Assembly: GCA_963556195.1 (NCBI GenBank)
Contig: OY744525.1
Span: forward strand, 62,314,272 to 62,378,271
Origin: Sepiola atlantica
Lineage: Eukaryota; Mollusca; Cephalopoda; Sepiida; Sepiolidae
DNA length: 64,000 nucleotides
Reading direction: 5' to 3'
The position numbers and the translations under genes were made by a program. Of the stretch, positions 42,299-52,964 are shown piece by piece. Numbering within the stretch: the first letter of the stretch is position 1; each line of letters starts with the position of its first letter. The notes under the pieces are model-generated. The model was not told the origin of the DNA, did not search any database, and worked only from the letters and a program-made list of their open reading frames with translations.

Positions 42299-44275
42299 CA
42301 GTGTAACCCGGATATAAGAGAAATTTTCTCTGGTCCCATCCTCCCCGATATAAGAGAGTTCGTTTTGAGTGACAGTGTGATGTCGTAAAGCAGACACCCT
42401 CTACTTTATGATTTTGCTTTGTGTGTCTAAGGGTAGCGCCGCCCGCTTTTTTGCTGACTTTGCTTGTCGTTGCATTTATCTGGACAGCACTTTCACTTTA
42501 CTCACTGTTCTGTTGAGTCAGAAGTTTGTTTGTTTGTTAATTTTGCCACTGAAAACCGTTTGCTTGCAATCACTGCGATTAGTGATGTCGGCGTCTCAAA
42601 GGAAAACTCTGAGCATATCTGAACAGTTGGAGCTCATCGATGATGTCAAAGTGAAGAAACTCAAACTGGCCACTGCGGCCAAAAAGAACAGAATCGGTTA
42701 TTCAACAGCAGCAAACATTCTCAAGAAAGAAGACGATTTCAGATCTTGCATGCAAATGAATGGAAATACTAATCGCAAACGAAAGTGCCAATCCGTGCAC
42801 AAGAACGTTAACAAAGTGCTTACACAATGGTTTATGCAAGCATGTGCTCATGGAGCTACCATCACTGATCACGTCATAAGGCAGAAAGCATCACAACTGG
42901 CCGTAAATCTTGAAGTTGATTTTGAACCGAGCAATGACTGGCTCATGCACTGGAAGCAAGCCAATAACGTTTTGTTCAAAAGATTTCACGGCGAATCAAC
43001 GTCAGCAGATCACGTTTCTGCCAACGAATGGGTGACAAACGTTTTGCTGCAATTTTTACATGGATATGATCCAAAAGATGTTTGGAACTGTGATGAAACG
43101 GGACTTTTCTACAAAGCCATGCTGTCTGGATCTTTGCAATTTGTCGGCGACGAACATTCAAATGGGACAAAAGTTCCCAAAGACAGACTCACGATGCTTC
43201 AGTTCACAAACATGAACGGCAGTGAAAAGCAACTCTGCCGTTTTCTTACTTCGCTAATCGTAAAGCCTGTTTACTGACGTTATGAAAACGTTTGATCGAA
43301 AAATGATTGCTCAAAATCGAAAGATTATTCTGTTTGTGGACAATGCAACTTGTCATAACTTACTGCCGGGTACAAATCTGTCAAACATCAAATTGTCACC
43401 TATGTCACCAAACACCACCAGTCTCATTCAACCTTTGGATCAAGGCATCATTCGTTCATTCAAAGCGTATTATCGTCGGGAACTTGTTCGAATGCAAATC
43501 GCAGCTACACCGGCACTACCGCTATTCGAATTGGCCAAGTAGATCACTGTTTTAAAGGCCATGCACATGATGAAACGAGCACTTTTCATGGTCAACCCGT
43601 CAACAATTCAAAATTGTTTTAAAAAGGTCGGCTTTGTCATTGAATCACAGGCTGAAGTGAAAGAAATACTTGGCAAAAATGATCAAGTTTCTCCACCATC
43701 GGGCATGGAGCAAACAGATTTTGACGAATTTATCAGCTTCAACGACAGTACACAATGTTATGGAGAACTGACTGACATGGACATCACACATGGTATAAAA
43801 TATGATGATCAAGATTTTGACGAAGATGATGATGCTGAAAGCGTAAGTTCTGAAGTTTCTGAAAGTGACAAACCAGTGCCAAATTCTCTGGCTGCATTGA
43901 ATGCACTTGAAACTCTGACAGCCTACTTTGAAGCAAAAAGCAGTAATCCTGATGGCGCATTGAAAATCATTTACGGACTGTATGAAAGTGTTCATGATGT
44001 TAACAAAGATTTCTGTACAATCAAAAATGACTGAGTTTTTTAAGAAAAAGTAATTTTTGACTGAATTATTTGTGAAAACTGATTGAAAATGTATTTTAGT
44101 CTGTGTTTTTGTCTATAACTGTTAAATAAACTAGTGTTCTGTACGTAAAAAGCTTTATATGAAGTGTTCCCATACTTACCTAAACAAAATAGACCATACC
44201 CAGATATAAGAGAAACCCGGATATAAGAGACTTCTTCTCCAGTCCCGACAGCTCTCTTATATCTGGGTTAGATTG
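42299..44275 (+). mobile_element. Tigger/pogo DNA transposon, 1977 bp, inactive
   Basis: 23-bp terminal inverted repeats begin CAGTGTAACCCGGATATA at the left and, read inward, CAATCTAACCCAGATATA at the right (three mismatches), with TA on both flanks (42297-42298 and 44276-44277). The single gene between them is related to Tigger transposases. Subterminal ATATAAGAGA motifs recur inside both ends (around 42347 and 44201-44230), plausible transposase binding sites. Confidence 0.85.
42585..44034 (+). pseudogene. Tigger-like transposase (CENP-B-type HTH, DDE)
   Basis: The start is taken at 42585 (MSASQRKTLSISEQLELIDD); the longer frame upstream is not conserved-looking. The first part has the CENP-B/psq-type helix-turn-helix (LATAAKKNRIGYSTAANILK) and second DNA-binding region (VLTQWFMQACAHGATITDHV). 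Catalytic acids of the DDE domain are visible: D in VWNCDETGLFYK (43092), D in IILFVDNATCHN (43339), D in LIQPLDQGIIRSFK (43438). It is broken: after NMNGSEKQ some 40 residues are missing with a frame change and a stop at 43275, and a nonsense TAG at 43540 replaces a sense codon before ITVLKAMHMMKRA. The acidic tail (DDQDFDEDDDAESVSSEVSE) closes at 44034. It cannot make full transposase. Confidence 0.85.
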
Positions 44276-44278
44276 TAT

Positions 44279-44317
<39 letters not shown>

Positions 44318-44320
<3 letters not shown>

Positions 44321-44698
44321 GGTGGGCCAAAATAAGGGTCCTATCTTTAAATTTGAATAACTTGAATTTGAATAACTTCCACAAAATAAAAGTTAAACTC
44401 ACCAAACTTTATGTGTGTGTAGACTGACCCTTCCGAGATATTTTGAAATAAACAAAACAAATTTTAGCCGAAAAACACTTCTTAAAACTTACAAAAACTA
44501 AAGTATCGTTTTTTACACTGTTTTGAGTTTTTAAGCAAAAATAATGTTTTCTAAATGAGGGTACGTTCCTTAGGGCTAATACGGCTCATGCTTGCTTCGG
44601 AAGGGGTCCTTTACTTATTCTAAAAAAAAAAAAAAAAAAAAAATAAATAAAAAAGTTATGAATTTTTAAAAATAGGACCCTTATTTTTGCCCACCCTG
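44318..44698. mobile_element. mariner-type MITE, 381 bp
   Basis: CAGGGTGGGCCAAAATAAGG to CTTATTTTTGCCCACCCTG, flanked by TA. It is the reverse-oriented twin of 23290-23672 and has expanded an internal A-run near 44622-44642. It sits only about 40 bp from the Tigger 3' end. Confidence 0.8.
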
Positions 44699-44909
44699 TA
44701 TATATATATATATACTATTTATTTAAAATTAATATTATAAGCCCCTTTAATAAGATTAAAGTTGAGCCCTGTTCGGGGAAGTTAAAAATAAACTGACACA
44801 TAACTATAAGGCATATTTCGACAACGTTCATAGAATCTTTAGTCAGTCTTTCTAGATATGCCGCCCTTCGCATAAATAGAACTTAAATTCCCTTCTTGAA
44901 TGTGGTAAT

Positions 44910-45048
44910 GTCCCGTGGCCTAATGGTTACAGCGCTTGCTTACAGAGTCTAGGTTGACTCTGCGGCAGGGGTTCGAACCGTCCGACCGTCCGAGATTATC
45001 ATCTCTGCACTGATGAGAGCAAAAGCTCGAAACGCTAGCGTATGTAGG
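44910..45048 (+). mobile_element. tRNA-headed SINE ending in a hammerhead
   Basis: tRNA-like head GTCCCGTGGCCTAATGGTTA (A box TGGCCTAATGG), and strong B box GGGGTTCGAACCG near 44969-44981. About 25 bases later it runs into an intact hammerhead (45005-45048). It is the clearest member of the family; a short AT-rich tail follows. The total is only about 140 bp, so the ribozyme is the 3' domain. Confidence 0.75.
45005..45048 (+). ncRNA. intact type I hammerhead ribozyme
   Basis: Stem I CTGCA (45005-45009) pairs with TGTAG (45043-45047). Core CTGATGA is at 45010-45016, stem II GAGC-AAAA-GCTC at 45017-45028 is perfect, GAAA at 45029-45032, and stem III ACG-CTAG-CGT at 45032-45041. The cleavage triplet GTA ends at 45042. 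Every invariant core base matches the hammerhead consensus. The three-base-pair stem III is typical of animal retroelement hammerheads, which often act as dimers. Confidence 0.85.
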
Positions 45049-45433
45049 TAAGAATAGAAAGTCATTTAAAGTGGCTTTTAAATTATAAGCAAATCTTCAT
45101 GTATTAAAAGATTCAAAGTTTGAGATCTTATTATGAACTAGCAAATATATGCTCCCCTCTCCTCCGGTTGCATATTTTTGTTAAGCTAGGAAGATTATAT
45201 AAGTGTGAAAGAATTGCATACAATACGTAGTTATAGCAAAATAAATTGTTTTGGACTATTAAAATAATTTCCAACGCTGTTGATAATTTTTATCCATTCA
45301 TTTATTTATATTTTATTATCGCTTATGTTTGAATTCATGTTTTGAAACTTGACGTAAATTATTGATCTATGACGTCACGCAAAAGCTATAATTATTTTGT
45401 TATGGTAATGTTTTAAGCTCTATTTATAAGAAA

Positions 45434-45505
45434 GTCCAAATAGATTAGTTGGTAGAACCTCAGACTGAAGATCCAAAGTTTTCGGTTTTGATTTCTGGTT
45501 AAATT
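45434..45505 (+). pseudogene. tRNA-Phe-like pseudogene or SINE head
   Basis: TAGATTAGTTGGTAGAACCT and CAGACTGAAGATCCAAAG follow tRNA-Phe (anticodon GAA in CTGAAGA). The T-arm TTCGGTTTTGATTTCTGG is mutated and the acceptor stem does not close, so it is not a functional tRNA. Confidence 0.5.
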
Positions 45506-45662
45506 ATCGATAAAAGATTTTGTATATATAGAGGCATGAAAAATAAAACCGAACATGTTTGTAACATCAAGCATTAATTAATTATAAGCTGTTTAAAAAA
45601 TAGTTATGCAAATGAGTTAAACAAATACGTGTATTCGAGCTGTTACTTGTTAGTATATATAC

Positions 45663-45980
45663 AGTCCTTTTGGCTAAGATCAAAGTGTAGTATCTGTTCC
45701 GATGGATACTGCACGCCTGTCCTGTGCAGTTCTAGGAGGTCCACCCTCCCAGGCTTCGCCTACCCTCTTTGGGGAGGAGTAAGTTTATTGCTTACTGTCT
45801 GAGGCGCCCCTACCGGGAAATGCCGACGGGGCTGCCCAGGCAATTTTTAAATGGCCAGAGTGCTCACCTCTCGAGCGCTGGCTTTTAACCCCACTTGCTC
45901 GACCCGATCTTGAGTCACATCTTACTTGTGGGAGTAAGATAAAACTGGCCTTGTGCCTAACTCCGCGAGGAGTAAATAAA
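45663..45980 (+). mobile_element. U2-headed SINE, family A (short form)
   Basis: Head GTCCTTTTGGCTAAGATCAA then AGTGTAGTATCTGTTCCGA. The body is the same short form as 30552-30877, lacking the 55-bp segment, and ends CTTGTGCCTAACTCCGCGAG, GAGTAAATAAA. The terminal hairpin is slightly changed. Confidence 0.8.
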
Positions 45981-46277
45981 CATATATATGATTCGTTTAA
46001 ATTAGAGTATCCTGCTTTGATGGTAATATAGTTGTGATAAATGAAAAACACTTTCACATTTAGATAAAGGTGAAAACATCATTACATTAACAATAAGTTT
46101 TATAACAATTCGGTTCAAATAATAATTTAATGACCAAATCATACTGTAACAATTCAATTTAACTTTCAAAATCCTATTTAAAAAAAAAATACTTTGGTGA
46201 AAAAAACAAAAACAAACAACATAATTAAAAAGGGCGGGGATGAGGTGAGGGGCGCAAAACAAAAAAAAAAGTAAAAA

Positions 46278-46310
46278 GTCTCCCGGGCAACGCCGGGTAC
46301 GTACAGCTAG
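46278..46310 (+). mobile_element. Helitron 3' terminus
   Basis: TCTCCCGGGCAACGCCGGG perfect hairpin, TACGTACAG, CTAG|T at 46307-46310. It is preceded by the AGTAAAAAGTCTC block shared with 22010 and 59340, so a separate subfamily. Confidence 0.55.
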
Positions 46311-46410
46311 TATATATATAGAGAGAGTTAGAGTATAGGATAGCATCATATTAAGGAGAGTTTACTTTAACAGCAAACTTGATGTTGTCAACTATGACTA
46401 CATATTTCAT

Positions 46411-46445
<35 letters not shown>

Positions 46446-46672
46446 AAAATGCATTCATTAATTAGCTTGGATTTTAATGTGTTTATATTTTTTGTATTTT
46501 TCACTGCAATATTCGTGTGCGCACCTTAATTAAAAACGACATTATTAAACACAGTTACTGTCTAAAGAAACAGGAACTTATCAGAGTTTTTTTTATATAA
46601 TTAAGCAAGATACGCTGAATTAGGCAAATACTGTAATTATTTGATTAGATATTGACATACATATGCATACAT

Positions 46673-46674
<2 letters not shown>

Positions 46675-46750
<76 letters not shown>

Positions 46751-47185
46751 GAATATATACATGTGCATATATATGTATATATATACATGAATATATAGAT
46801 ATGCATATATATACATGAATATATAGATATGCATATCTATATATATATATGTATATATATACATGACTATATAGATATGCATATAAATATATATGTATAT
46901 ATATACATGAATATATAGATATGCATATAAATATATGTATATATATACATGAATATATACATATGCATATATATACATGAATACATACATATGCATATAT
47001 ATACATGAATACATACATATGCATATATATACATGAATACATACATATGCATATATATATATAGATATGCATATATATATATATATATATAGATATGCAT
47101 ATATATATATATATATAGATATGCATATATATATATATAGATATGCATATATATATATATGCATAAATATATACATGCATGCAAA
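46675..47185. repeat. long (TA)n / TATGCATATATATACA compound repeat
   Basis: About 500 bases: pure (TA)n with CA at the left, then 20 to 60-base higher-order units of TATATATACATGAATATAT and AGATATGCATA. Three very long frames of Y, I, M, C and H residues run through it; these are artefacts of the repeat and not genes. Confidence 0.95.
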
Positions 47186-47310
47186 CACATCGAGATAATT
47201 TTTTTTATAGCAAGAAGTGATGAATTTAGCAGATACGATAATTATATTATTAGACAGTGAAATACATATATATTCATATATATATATATATATATATAAA
47301 TATTGTTATA

Positions 47311-47350
47311 CGTAGACAGATGTTTCGTCGTTTCATGATTCATCAGTGTG
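47311..47350 (-). ncRNA. decayed hammerhead ribozyme
   Basis: On the minus strand CTGATGA is at 47346-47340, stem II ATCATGAAACGAC is weakened by two A-C mismatches (both fit G-to-A decay), GAAA is at 47326-47323, short stem III ACA-TC-TGT, and the GTC triplet ends at 47315. Stem I no longer pairs well. Likely inactive. Confidence 0.5.
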
Positions 47351-47464
47351 GCTAAATATAGTCAACGTGCTAACCCAGAGATTTGAAACCAGGACGTCAG
47401 ATTACTTCTGACCATAACCAGTGGTGCCGGATGTCTTATCATCTGAACTAACGAATCCACTACA
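47311..47464 (-). mobile_element. tRNA-headed SINE with decayed hammerhead
   Basis: Minus strand: head GATTCGTTAGTTCAGATGAT with an A-box look, B-box CTGGTTTCAAATCTC near 47392-47378, then a hammerhead-like end. It belongs with 1209, 44910 and 58820 in layout but differs in sequence, so it is a second tRNA source or an older subfamily. Confidence 0.5.
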
Positions 47465-47734
47465 AAAGAGTGGAGGAAATTATATTGCTTAAATGAATTT
47501 TTTTGTCTAAAAATCTACGGTACTGATAACCTAGAGAAATCAATTCCTTTATGGAAGAGTATTGCATTACGCTAAGTGAAAACCATCATTTCTTCTATCA
47601 GAGTGCTCCAGTGCCGATAGAGGAGCGTATATATAATTTTCCGAATACGTTCGTTGAACCCTCTCGATAAGTCTTCTGTCTGCTGCCCGCTTTTAGGCAC
47701 ATAGAGATCTTAATTTCCCTTAATCAGGTGATAG

Positions 47735-47851
47735 TTCCCGGTGGCCGTGAGAATAGAGCAACTGCTTACAGTCTTGGCTGATTCTGTGAACTGGGTTACC
47801 GCCTTTCGATCGTTTGAAATTGTCACTTCCTACACTGATGAGAGCAATTTT
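47735..47851 (+). mobile_element. tRNA-headed SINE with half a hammerhead
   Basis: CGGTGGCCGTGAGAATAGAG gives an A-box-like head; the B-box is decayed. It ends CCTACA-CTGATGA-GAGC (47829-47845), a perfect 5' half of the ribozyme, and then switches without gap into repeat family E. The 3' half (GAAA, stem III, cleavage site) is lost. Confidence 0.6.
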
Positions 47852-48340
47852 GGAACACGGCTGCTAGGCATAATGGGTAAAAAATGTGGGCTATATATAG
47901 TTTATTTAGTTTTATGCAAATGGGGTAAAAAAGTGGTGGAAGCCTTTCATAAAAATTCAAATACCTCTGATTTTTGTAAAATTTTGATAATCGGTATTAG
48001 ACATCAAATAATAAATATTCCCCAAATTTCAGTTTCTTAATATGAGCACAACCTCCAATTTGAAAATTTAAATATACCAGATTGACATTGAATTTGATCC
48101 ATGGTCATTAGACACCAATTGAAGCAAGATACCCTGAATTTTTATCTTTTCTTGACCCCTTAAGATTAAGGCTTAAGTTTTAGACATTTTCTAGAATCAA
48201 AATCATGTAACGGATTTTGATCAAAATTGGAATAAAAATAAAGTTTTTGCAGCTTTAATCTCCATAAGGGGACATGAAAGCGTTACAAAACTGTTCTGTT
48301 TGGGGAATTAATTTTACCCATCCTGAGACAGAAATTCTCC
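47852..48340 (+). repeat. interspersed repeat family E
   Basis: Third copy of the family at 30950 and 32818, with AACACGGCTGCTAGGCATAA at the left and GTTTGGGGAATTAATTTTAC at the right. Confidence 0.5.
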
Positions 48341-48342
48341 TA

Positions 48343-48389
<47 letters not shown>

Positions 48390-49057
48390 TGCTTATAAAC
48401 AGAGAAAATACATATAAGCAATTTAAAATCATTAGATGAAAAAAGAAACAAACAGACAAAAAACAAACAGACGAGTCCTTTCCATTAAGTTTCCTCCAAT
48501 CGAAAAAGAGAAAATGAAATGTTTTATTGGCAGACGGGTTAATTTTAGGAATTCTATTTTCAAGGAAAGAATTTCGGCTAATTTTATTCTTATTTGCTTT
48601 TTGTTATTGTTTTGTTGTTTTTTTTTTGTTAATTTTCTTTTTACAAAGTTGATTGGGAAATAAATCATCTTATCATTCCCGATAATTCTCATGAGCCAAG
48701 CAAGAACTTTTAAAATGTCATCAAATTAAGTTTGTTATCGATGATGGTGGTTCCAAGAGATCTTGCAGAAAAAGCACGCAAAGGATGATCAGAGCACCGA
48801 TAAGGAAACAAAGATTCGATCAACACTTCTTTTATTTTTTTTAGCCGTTGAATTTATTTAGCAGTTCCAATTCATGATGTCACAATTAGGATGAGATATG
48901 CTGTTGTGCCAGACTTGGTTATATCGGATGTTTCAGAAATAAAACAAAAATGAAAAAAAAAAGTTTTTTTTTTAATTAGCATCTGATCTCAGATGAGTAA
49001 TCATAAACATGAAACAGATGTAATTGTGATGAGGTGAGGGTTAGGGTTAGAGAGGAG
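48341..49057. other. no gene seen; spacer
   Basis: (TA)n at 48355-48383 and a T/G-rich tract around 48595-48640. The opposed open frames at 48432-48692 have no recognisable protein features. Confidence 0.5.
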
Positions 49058-49385
49058 GACTGATTATTCGCCTCCCTCCCACCGCAGGAATATGTGACAC
49101 AAGGTCAAAAAGTGGGATTTGGTGGGTCAGTGCACTAGAGGTAACGCACTCTGGCCCTGCAAAAAATGCCTGAACAGCCCCGTCAGCATTCCCCGGTCGG
49201 AGCGTCTCAGGCAGTTAGCAGTAAACTAACTCTTTCCCAAAGACAGAAAGCAAGGCCTGGGAGAGTGGACCTCCTAGGACTACCTAGAACCATAGCTCAG
49301 CCCGGCAGAAGAAAGGTCCATATAAGTCATAATGGCCCACCTCCGTCGGACTGATCGTCGAGAACGAATCCTCGACATGGTAAGA
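49058..49385 (-). mobile_element. family A-related repeat (diverged)
   Basis: Keeps the antisense block AACAGCCCCGTCAGCATTCC and GGAGAGTGGACCTCCTAGGA-like sequence, but at the far end carries CGGACTGATCGTCGAGAAC in place of a U2 head. Same sister family as 3975 and 54746. Confidence 0.55.
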
Positions 49386-49582
49386 ATGGCGTCTCTGACT
49401 TTCACAGTAAGACTGTGCAAGAAAGACTCCTCTAGAGAGGAGGACTGGTTATATAATAATAAAAATAGCGATGCTGCACTTAAAAAAAAACAGATTTCGT
49501 CCACCCCAAAAAATGTTGGGGGGGGGGTGCACTTTCTTTGTTATCACACTCTTTCACCCTTCATGAAGATTTATTTTATATT

Positions 49583-50200
49583 TCTAATATATAAAATTAA
49601 GTCAGCTGGATTTTCGTCTTCAGATGTAAATACCTTCTGTCCTAAAATAGTTATATTTCATTCTGAATAGCCATTTCCTTTTTCTAAGCTTTCATTCATG
49701 TTGTTAAAAATTTAAAAAAATATAATTTCTTTGCAAACTTAATTATTCCCGCAAAGAAGACATCTTTCTTTTTTGCTGCAAATACCAATTACAGATGAAA
49801 GCTATTTTTTCTATCAGCAGCAAATTTTCGCTATTATTACAGACTAGTAATACTGATAGGTTGTTTCTTTTAATAATACTAAATAACTGTTAAATAATTC
49901 ATATTTTCATTCAGATAGAAACTAGCATGGAAAGAAATGAGTAATATATGAAAACTTTAATTTCGATGTCGAAAAAGGTCATGTGACACAACATTCATAA
50001 ACGGTGTATTCCTTTATAACGATAGCTCAAATAATGTAAGGGGGTAACTCATATTTTAATTTGAAGAATATAACAGGAGTTGTCTACCTTAGAACTGAAA
50101 TTTAATTTTCTGAATCCGTTTTAAAATGTACAAACAAATAAAAATTAGATACTAAAATGACTTTACTGCATACCGGGCAATGCCGGGTAGGTACAATTAG
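49583..50200 (+). mobile_element. non-autonomous Helitron, about 618 bp
   Basis: Starts TCTAATATATAAAATTAAGT (same as 34100) and ends ACCGGGCAATGCCGGG hairpin, TAGGTACAAT, TTAG|T. One base of the CTAG end is mutated. The interior is AT-rich and non-coding. Confidence 0.55.
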
Positions 50201-51639
50201 TAAATTAGTATACAATTAAAATGACTATACTTATTCAGAACGAAAATGTCGTCCTCTTGTTTTCATTTGATGAAGAGGAATCAAGAGAAAACCAATGTTT
50301 CAGAAATAACCAAAGAAGTTCCGGAAAGGAACACAGTTGGAGAGAGACGCAATAACTGACAGGACAGGCATTGGATCATCTCCAGCCTCGGTTGAGGTGG
50401 GGGAGAACATAATAGTCACCAATATGGTCAACGAAACTGGGATAGCGGAGTCCATTGTATCTGTAAAGGTCCTTTAAGCATTTATCAAGCATTCTTGCAA
50501 AAGGATAGTCACTTTCCGAGAATGAATTTCACCTAGTGTGCTAGCCTTTTAAAACCCCAGCTAACCTTGTGTCTAACCTCCTGCAAAGGAAGTAGATAAA
50601 AATATAATTATTACTCCTCAAAGGGAGATAACTTTAGTCAGCCCTACAAAATAAATGAAAGATCTCAGTTATATTAAAAAATATATTATAATTCTTAGGT
50701 TTAACTACTTTACTTGAAAGAATATTAATGGAAGATTTAACTGAGAATATCTTAATGGAAATTCTAAATATAGAACAGAGTTCTTTGAATATCTCTTCTC
50801 ATACTGGAAATTTATTGGCCAGCCAGATTTCAAAACCTTAATCTACCAAACAATTAGATTGATTTCCCAACAGAATTTGAACTTGACCTACTGATTTAAT
50901 TCTTCATGCTTTTAAAAATTAGTCCCCCTCCTTTCCCCATTTCCTTTAACTGGACAGAACGATGGGCATGCAATAAAGCAGAATTTGTTAGCAGATAATC
51001 TTTCCATTCAAGACAAAGATTGCATTGTAATTTATAAAAGGCTTCAGTTCAGTCCTTAGAGATTTCGCTGACCATAACAATTCTGAGACACAAATAAGAC
51101 GTGTATCTAAATAAATGAGATGAGTCTAACTCAGCTCTGTCATAAATAAGATATAACAATGGTAAAATGAGCTCTAGTGATTTGGTTTTCGGTTATTTTG
51201 AAACGTAGCCATCATTAGACATCATATGATTAGCAAAAAGAAATAAAAATATTAAGCCATCAGCACAGCGCCCATGGTCTTTTTTAGGACCAGAAGGATA
51301 AGTAACCATATTTCAGCAACATCTATATTTTTCAGAGATATCTATAATTTGTCATAAAGATTGGAGTGTCTTTCAAATATTACACCTACTATTTGATAGT
51401 TATTGGCAACAGTGATGTCTCAGTTTTCAGTATACTCTGAAGATCTTGAGTAGTGGTATACAATCAGTTTTATCTATTATTCAATCAATGTTCATAAATT
51501 GTCTCCATGATAATCACCTGGCTGGCCGTTATCTCCAGTGGATATCTCAAGTAGCCAGTGCTTGGGTGGTCGGATGGTGACCACTGAGAAAGACTGGAAT
51601 TCATGATTTCCATTCAGGAAAAAAGGACCCTAAGAGATG
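50201..51639. other. no gene seen; old repeat fragments only
   Basis: Around 50510-50600 a tail-like AACCTTGTGTCTAACCTCCT and AAGGAAGTAGATAAA resembles the U2-SINE 3' end on the plus strand, but no head is visible. The rest is AT-rich with no recognised feature. Confidence 0.45.
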
Positions 51640-51688
51640 AAAGCCAACTTCCTGTCATGCTCTTTGGGCATGACAGGAAGTTGGCTTT
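51640..51688. repeat. perfect 21-bp hairpin
   Basis: AAAGCCAACTTCCTGTCATG plus C (51640-51660) is exactly complementary to 51668-51688, with a 7-base loop TCTTTGG. Perfect pairing of this length is not expected by chance and suggests a recent fold-back event or a small hairpin RNA. Confidence 0.85.
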
Positions 51689-52190
51689 TTCTGAGCGAGC
51701 TGGTAAACAGTTGAAGCTGGGTGTCTCTCCAGGCAAGGTGTGCCCATTTAGGGCTCTTGGTTAAAGGACTGTGTTGATCGGACTTATACTTTATTTCGCC
51801 AGGGTAAAAGATCTCATTTTGCAAGTCTACCATTCAACCTAAGAACATGAGTATCTTTTGTAACCTCCAACAAATAAACCTGTTATTTAGTGTGGACTGG
51901 ACTCATGGTTTTATTTGGGATGAGAATTCCTTGTTGCAGCACTGACTAGATCACACAACATCCTTGAACCAGAAGAACGAGTGGGGATGATCACGGCCAG
52001 TGCAGTGAACGCACGCATACAGGCCCACATATATAGTATAAATAAATGCTCTATCTATCCTATAAAGTCAAGTAAATCTTTTGCAGTAATTTTGCTCAAA
52101 TATAATATTCTATTTACAAAAGATTTTTAGAAATAAATTGAAGAAAATAATTTGGTCACCAATGGGTTAAAACAAATCATAAAATAGACG
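51689..52190. other. no gene seen; spacer
   Basis: No coding, tRNA or repeat signal recognised. Confidence 0.4.
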
Positions 52191-52193
52191 GTT

Positions 52194-52390
52194 TTGTTTG
52201 TTTTTTAAAGGTCTATCAACATTTTGGGGCTATTTAATGCCTACATCTGATGAAAGGATTGTTTGGTAGGTTTTACTACATGTTCGAAACATTTTGATTA
52301 TTTACAGCCAAACTACAATGAAAGGCTTGTATTTTCGGTTTTATGGCATATCAACACTTTTGGGGTTATTCATTGACAAAATATAATAGC
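52194..52390 (+). repeat. two copies of the ACGGCATATCAACC repeat
   Basis: TTTGTTTGTTTTTTAAAGGT, ATCAACATTTTGGGGCTATT at 52194 and TTTATGGCATATCAACACTT, GGGGTTATTCATTG at 52335: two decayed tandem copies of the repeat at 22900 and 27975. Confidence 0.4.
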
Positions 52391-52624
52391 AAAGCAATCT
52401 TCTCAGAGACAACCAATATGGATTTCGTCCTGCAAGGTTAACTGTTGATGTGCTAATTGTAATATAACATGGGATCAGTGAATATCTTGATGGGGTGTGT
52501 TGTTTCTAGAGCAATATCTCTTGACATATCAAAGGCCTTTTATAGGGTCTGGCACAAAGGGTTGTTTCACAAACTTGATAACTCTGAAATATATGGAAAT
52601 GTCTCTGATAGGTCTATAAAAGTA

Positions 52625-52715
52625 TATAGAGTCATTCGTAGATAGACTGTATCACAGCTCTTCAGTGTGGCTAGACTAGCACCCATCTCAAGTAAGGGAT
52701 CGAACCTACAAACAT
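52625..52715 (-). mobile_element. tRNA-like SINE fragment, hammerhead-like end
   Basis: Minus strand: B-box GTAGGTTCGATCCC near 52702-52689, followed by CTAGCCACACTGAAGAGCTG. CCACACTGAAGA resembles the start of the ribozyme core as in 47346, but no GAAA follows. A related plus-strand piece is at 33610-33655. Confidence 0.35.
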
Positions 52716-52758
52716 CTAGTTGATATATATATATATATATATATATATTCCTTATTAA

Positions 52759-52959
52759 CATTGTCTGGCTTTTCGGATTGAGATCAAAGTGTAGTATCTG
52801 TTCTCTCCTCTGTCACAGAAGGACAAATCTTAACTGGGGCAATATTCATTTTTGTCACATCCAGAGTTCCCCATCTTCTTGAAGAGCTGAATATCTCCTA
52901 CATTAAAAACCGACCTTGTGTCTAACTTTGTCGTGGGAGGGGGTCTGCAATTAAATAGG
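52759..52959 (+). mobile_element. U2-headed SINE, family B
   Basis: Head CTGGCTTTTCGGATTGAGAT then CAAAGTGTAGTATCTGTTC, body and tail CTTGTGTCTAACTTTGTCGT, TTAAATAGG. The tail hairpin is disrupted by a short G-rich insert. Confidence 0.65.
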
Positions 52960-52964
52960 TGCAA

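Noticed and set aside
42408..42584. Upstream extension of the Tigger frame by 59 codons
   Set aside because: Hydrophobic, unlike known transposase starts; the ATG at 42585 begins the conserved DNA-binding domain.
46620..47190. Three overlapping minus-strand frames of up to 186 codons
   Set aside because: They read through a TA/CATA microsatellite and consist of Y, I, C, M and H repeats; not genes.
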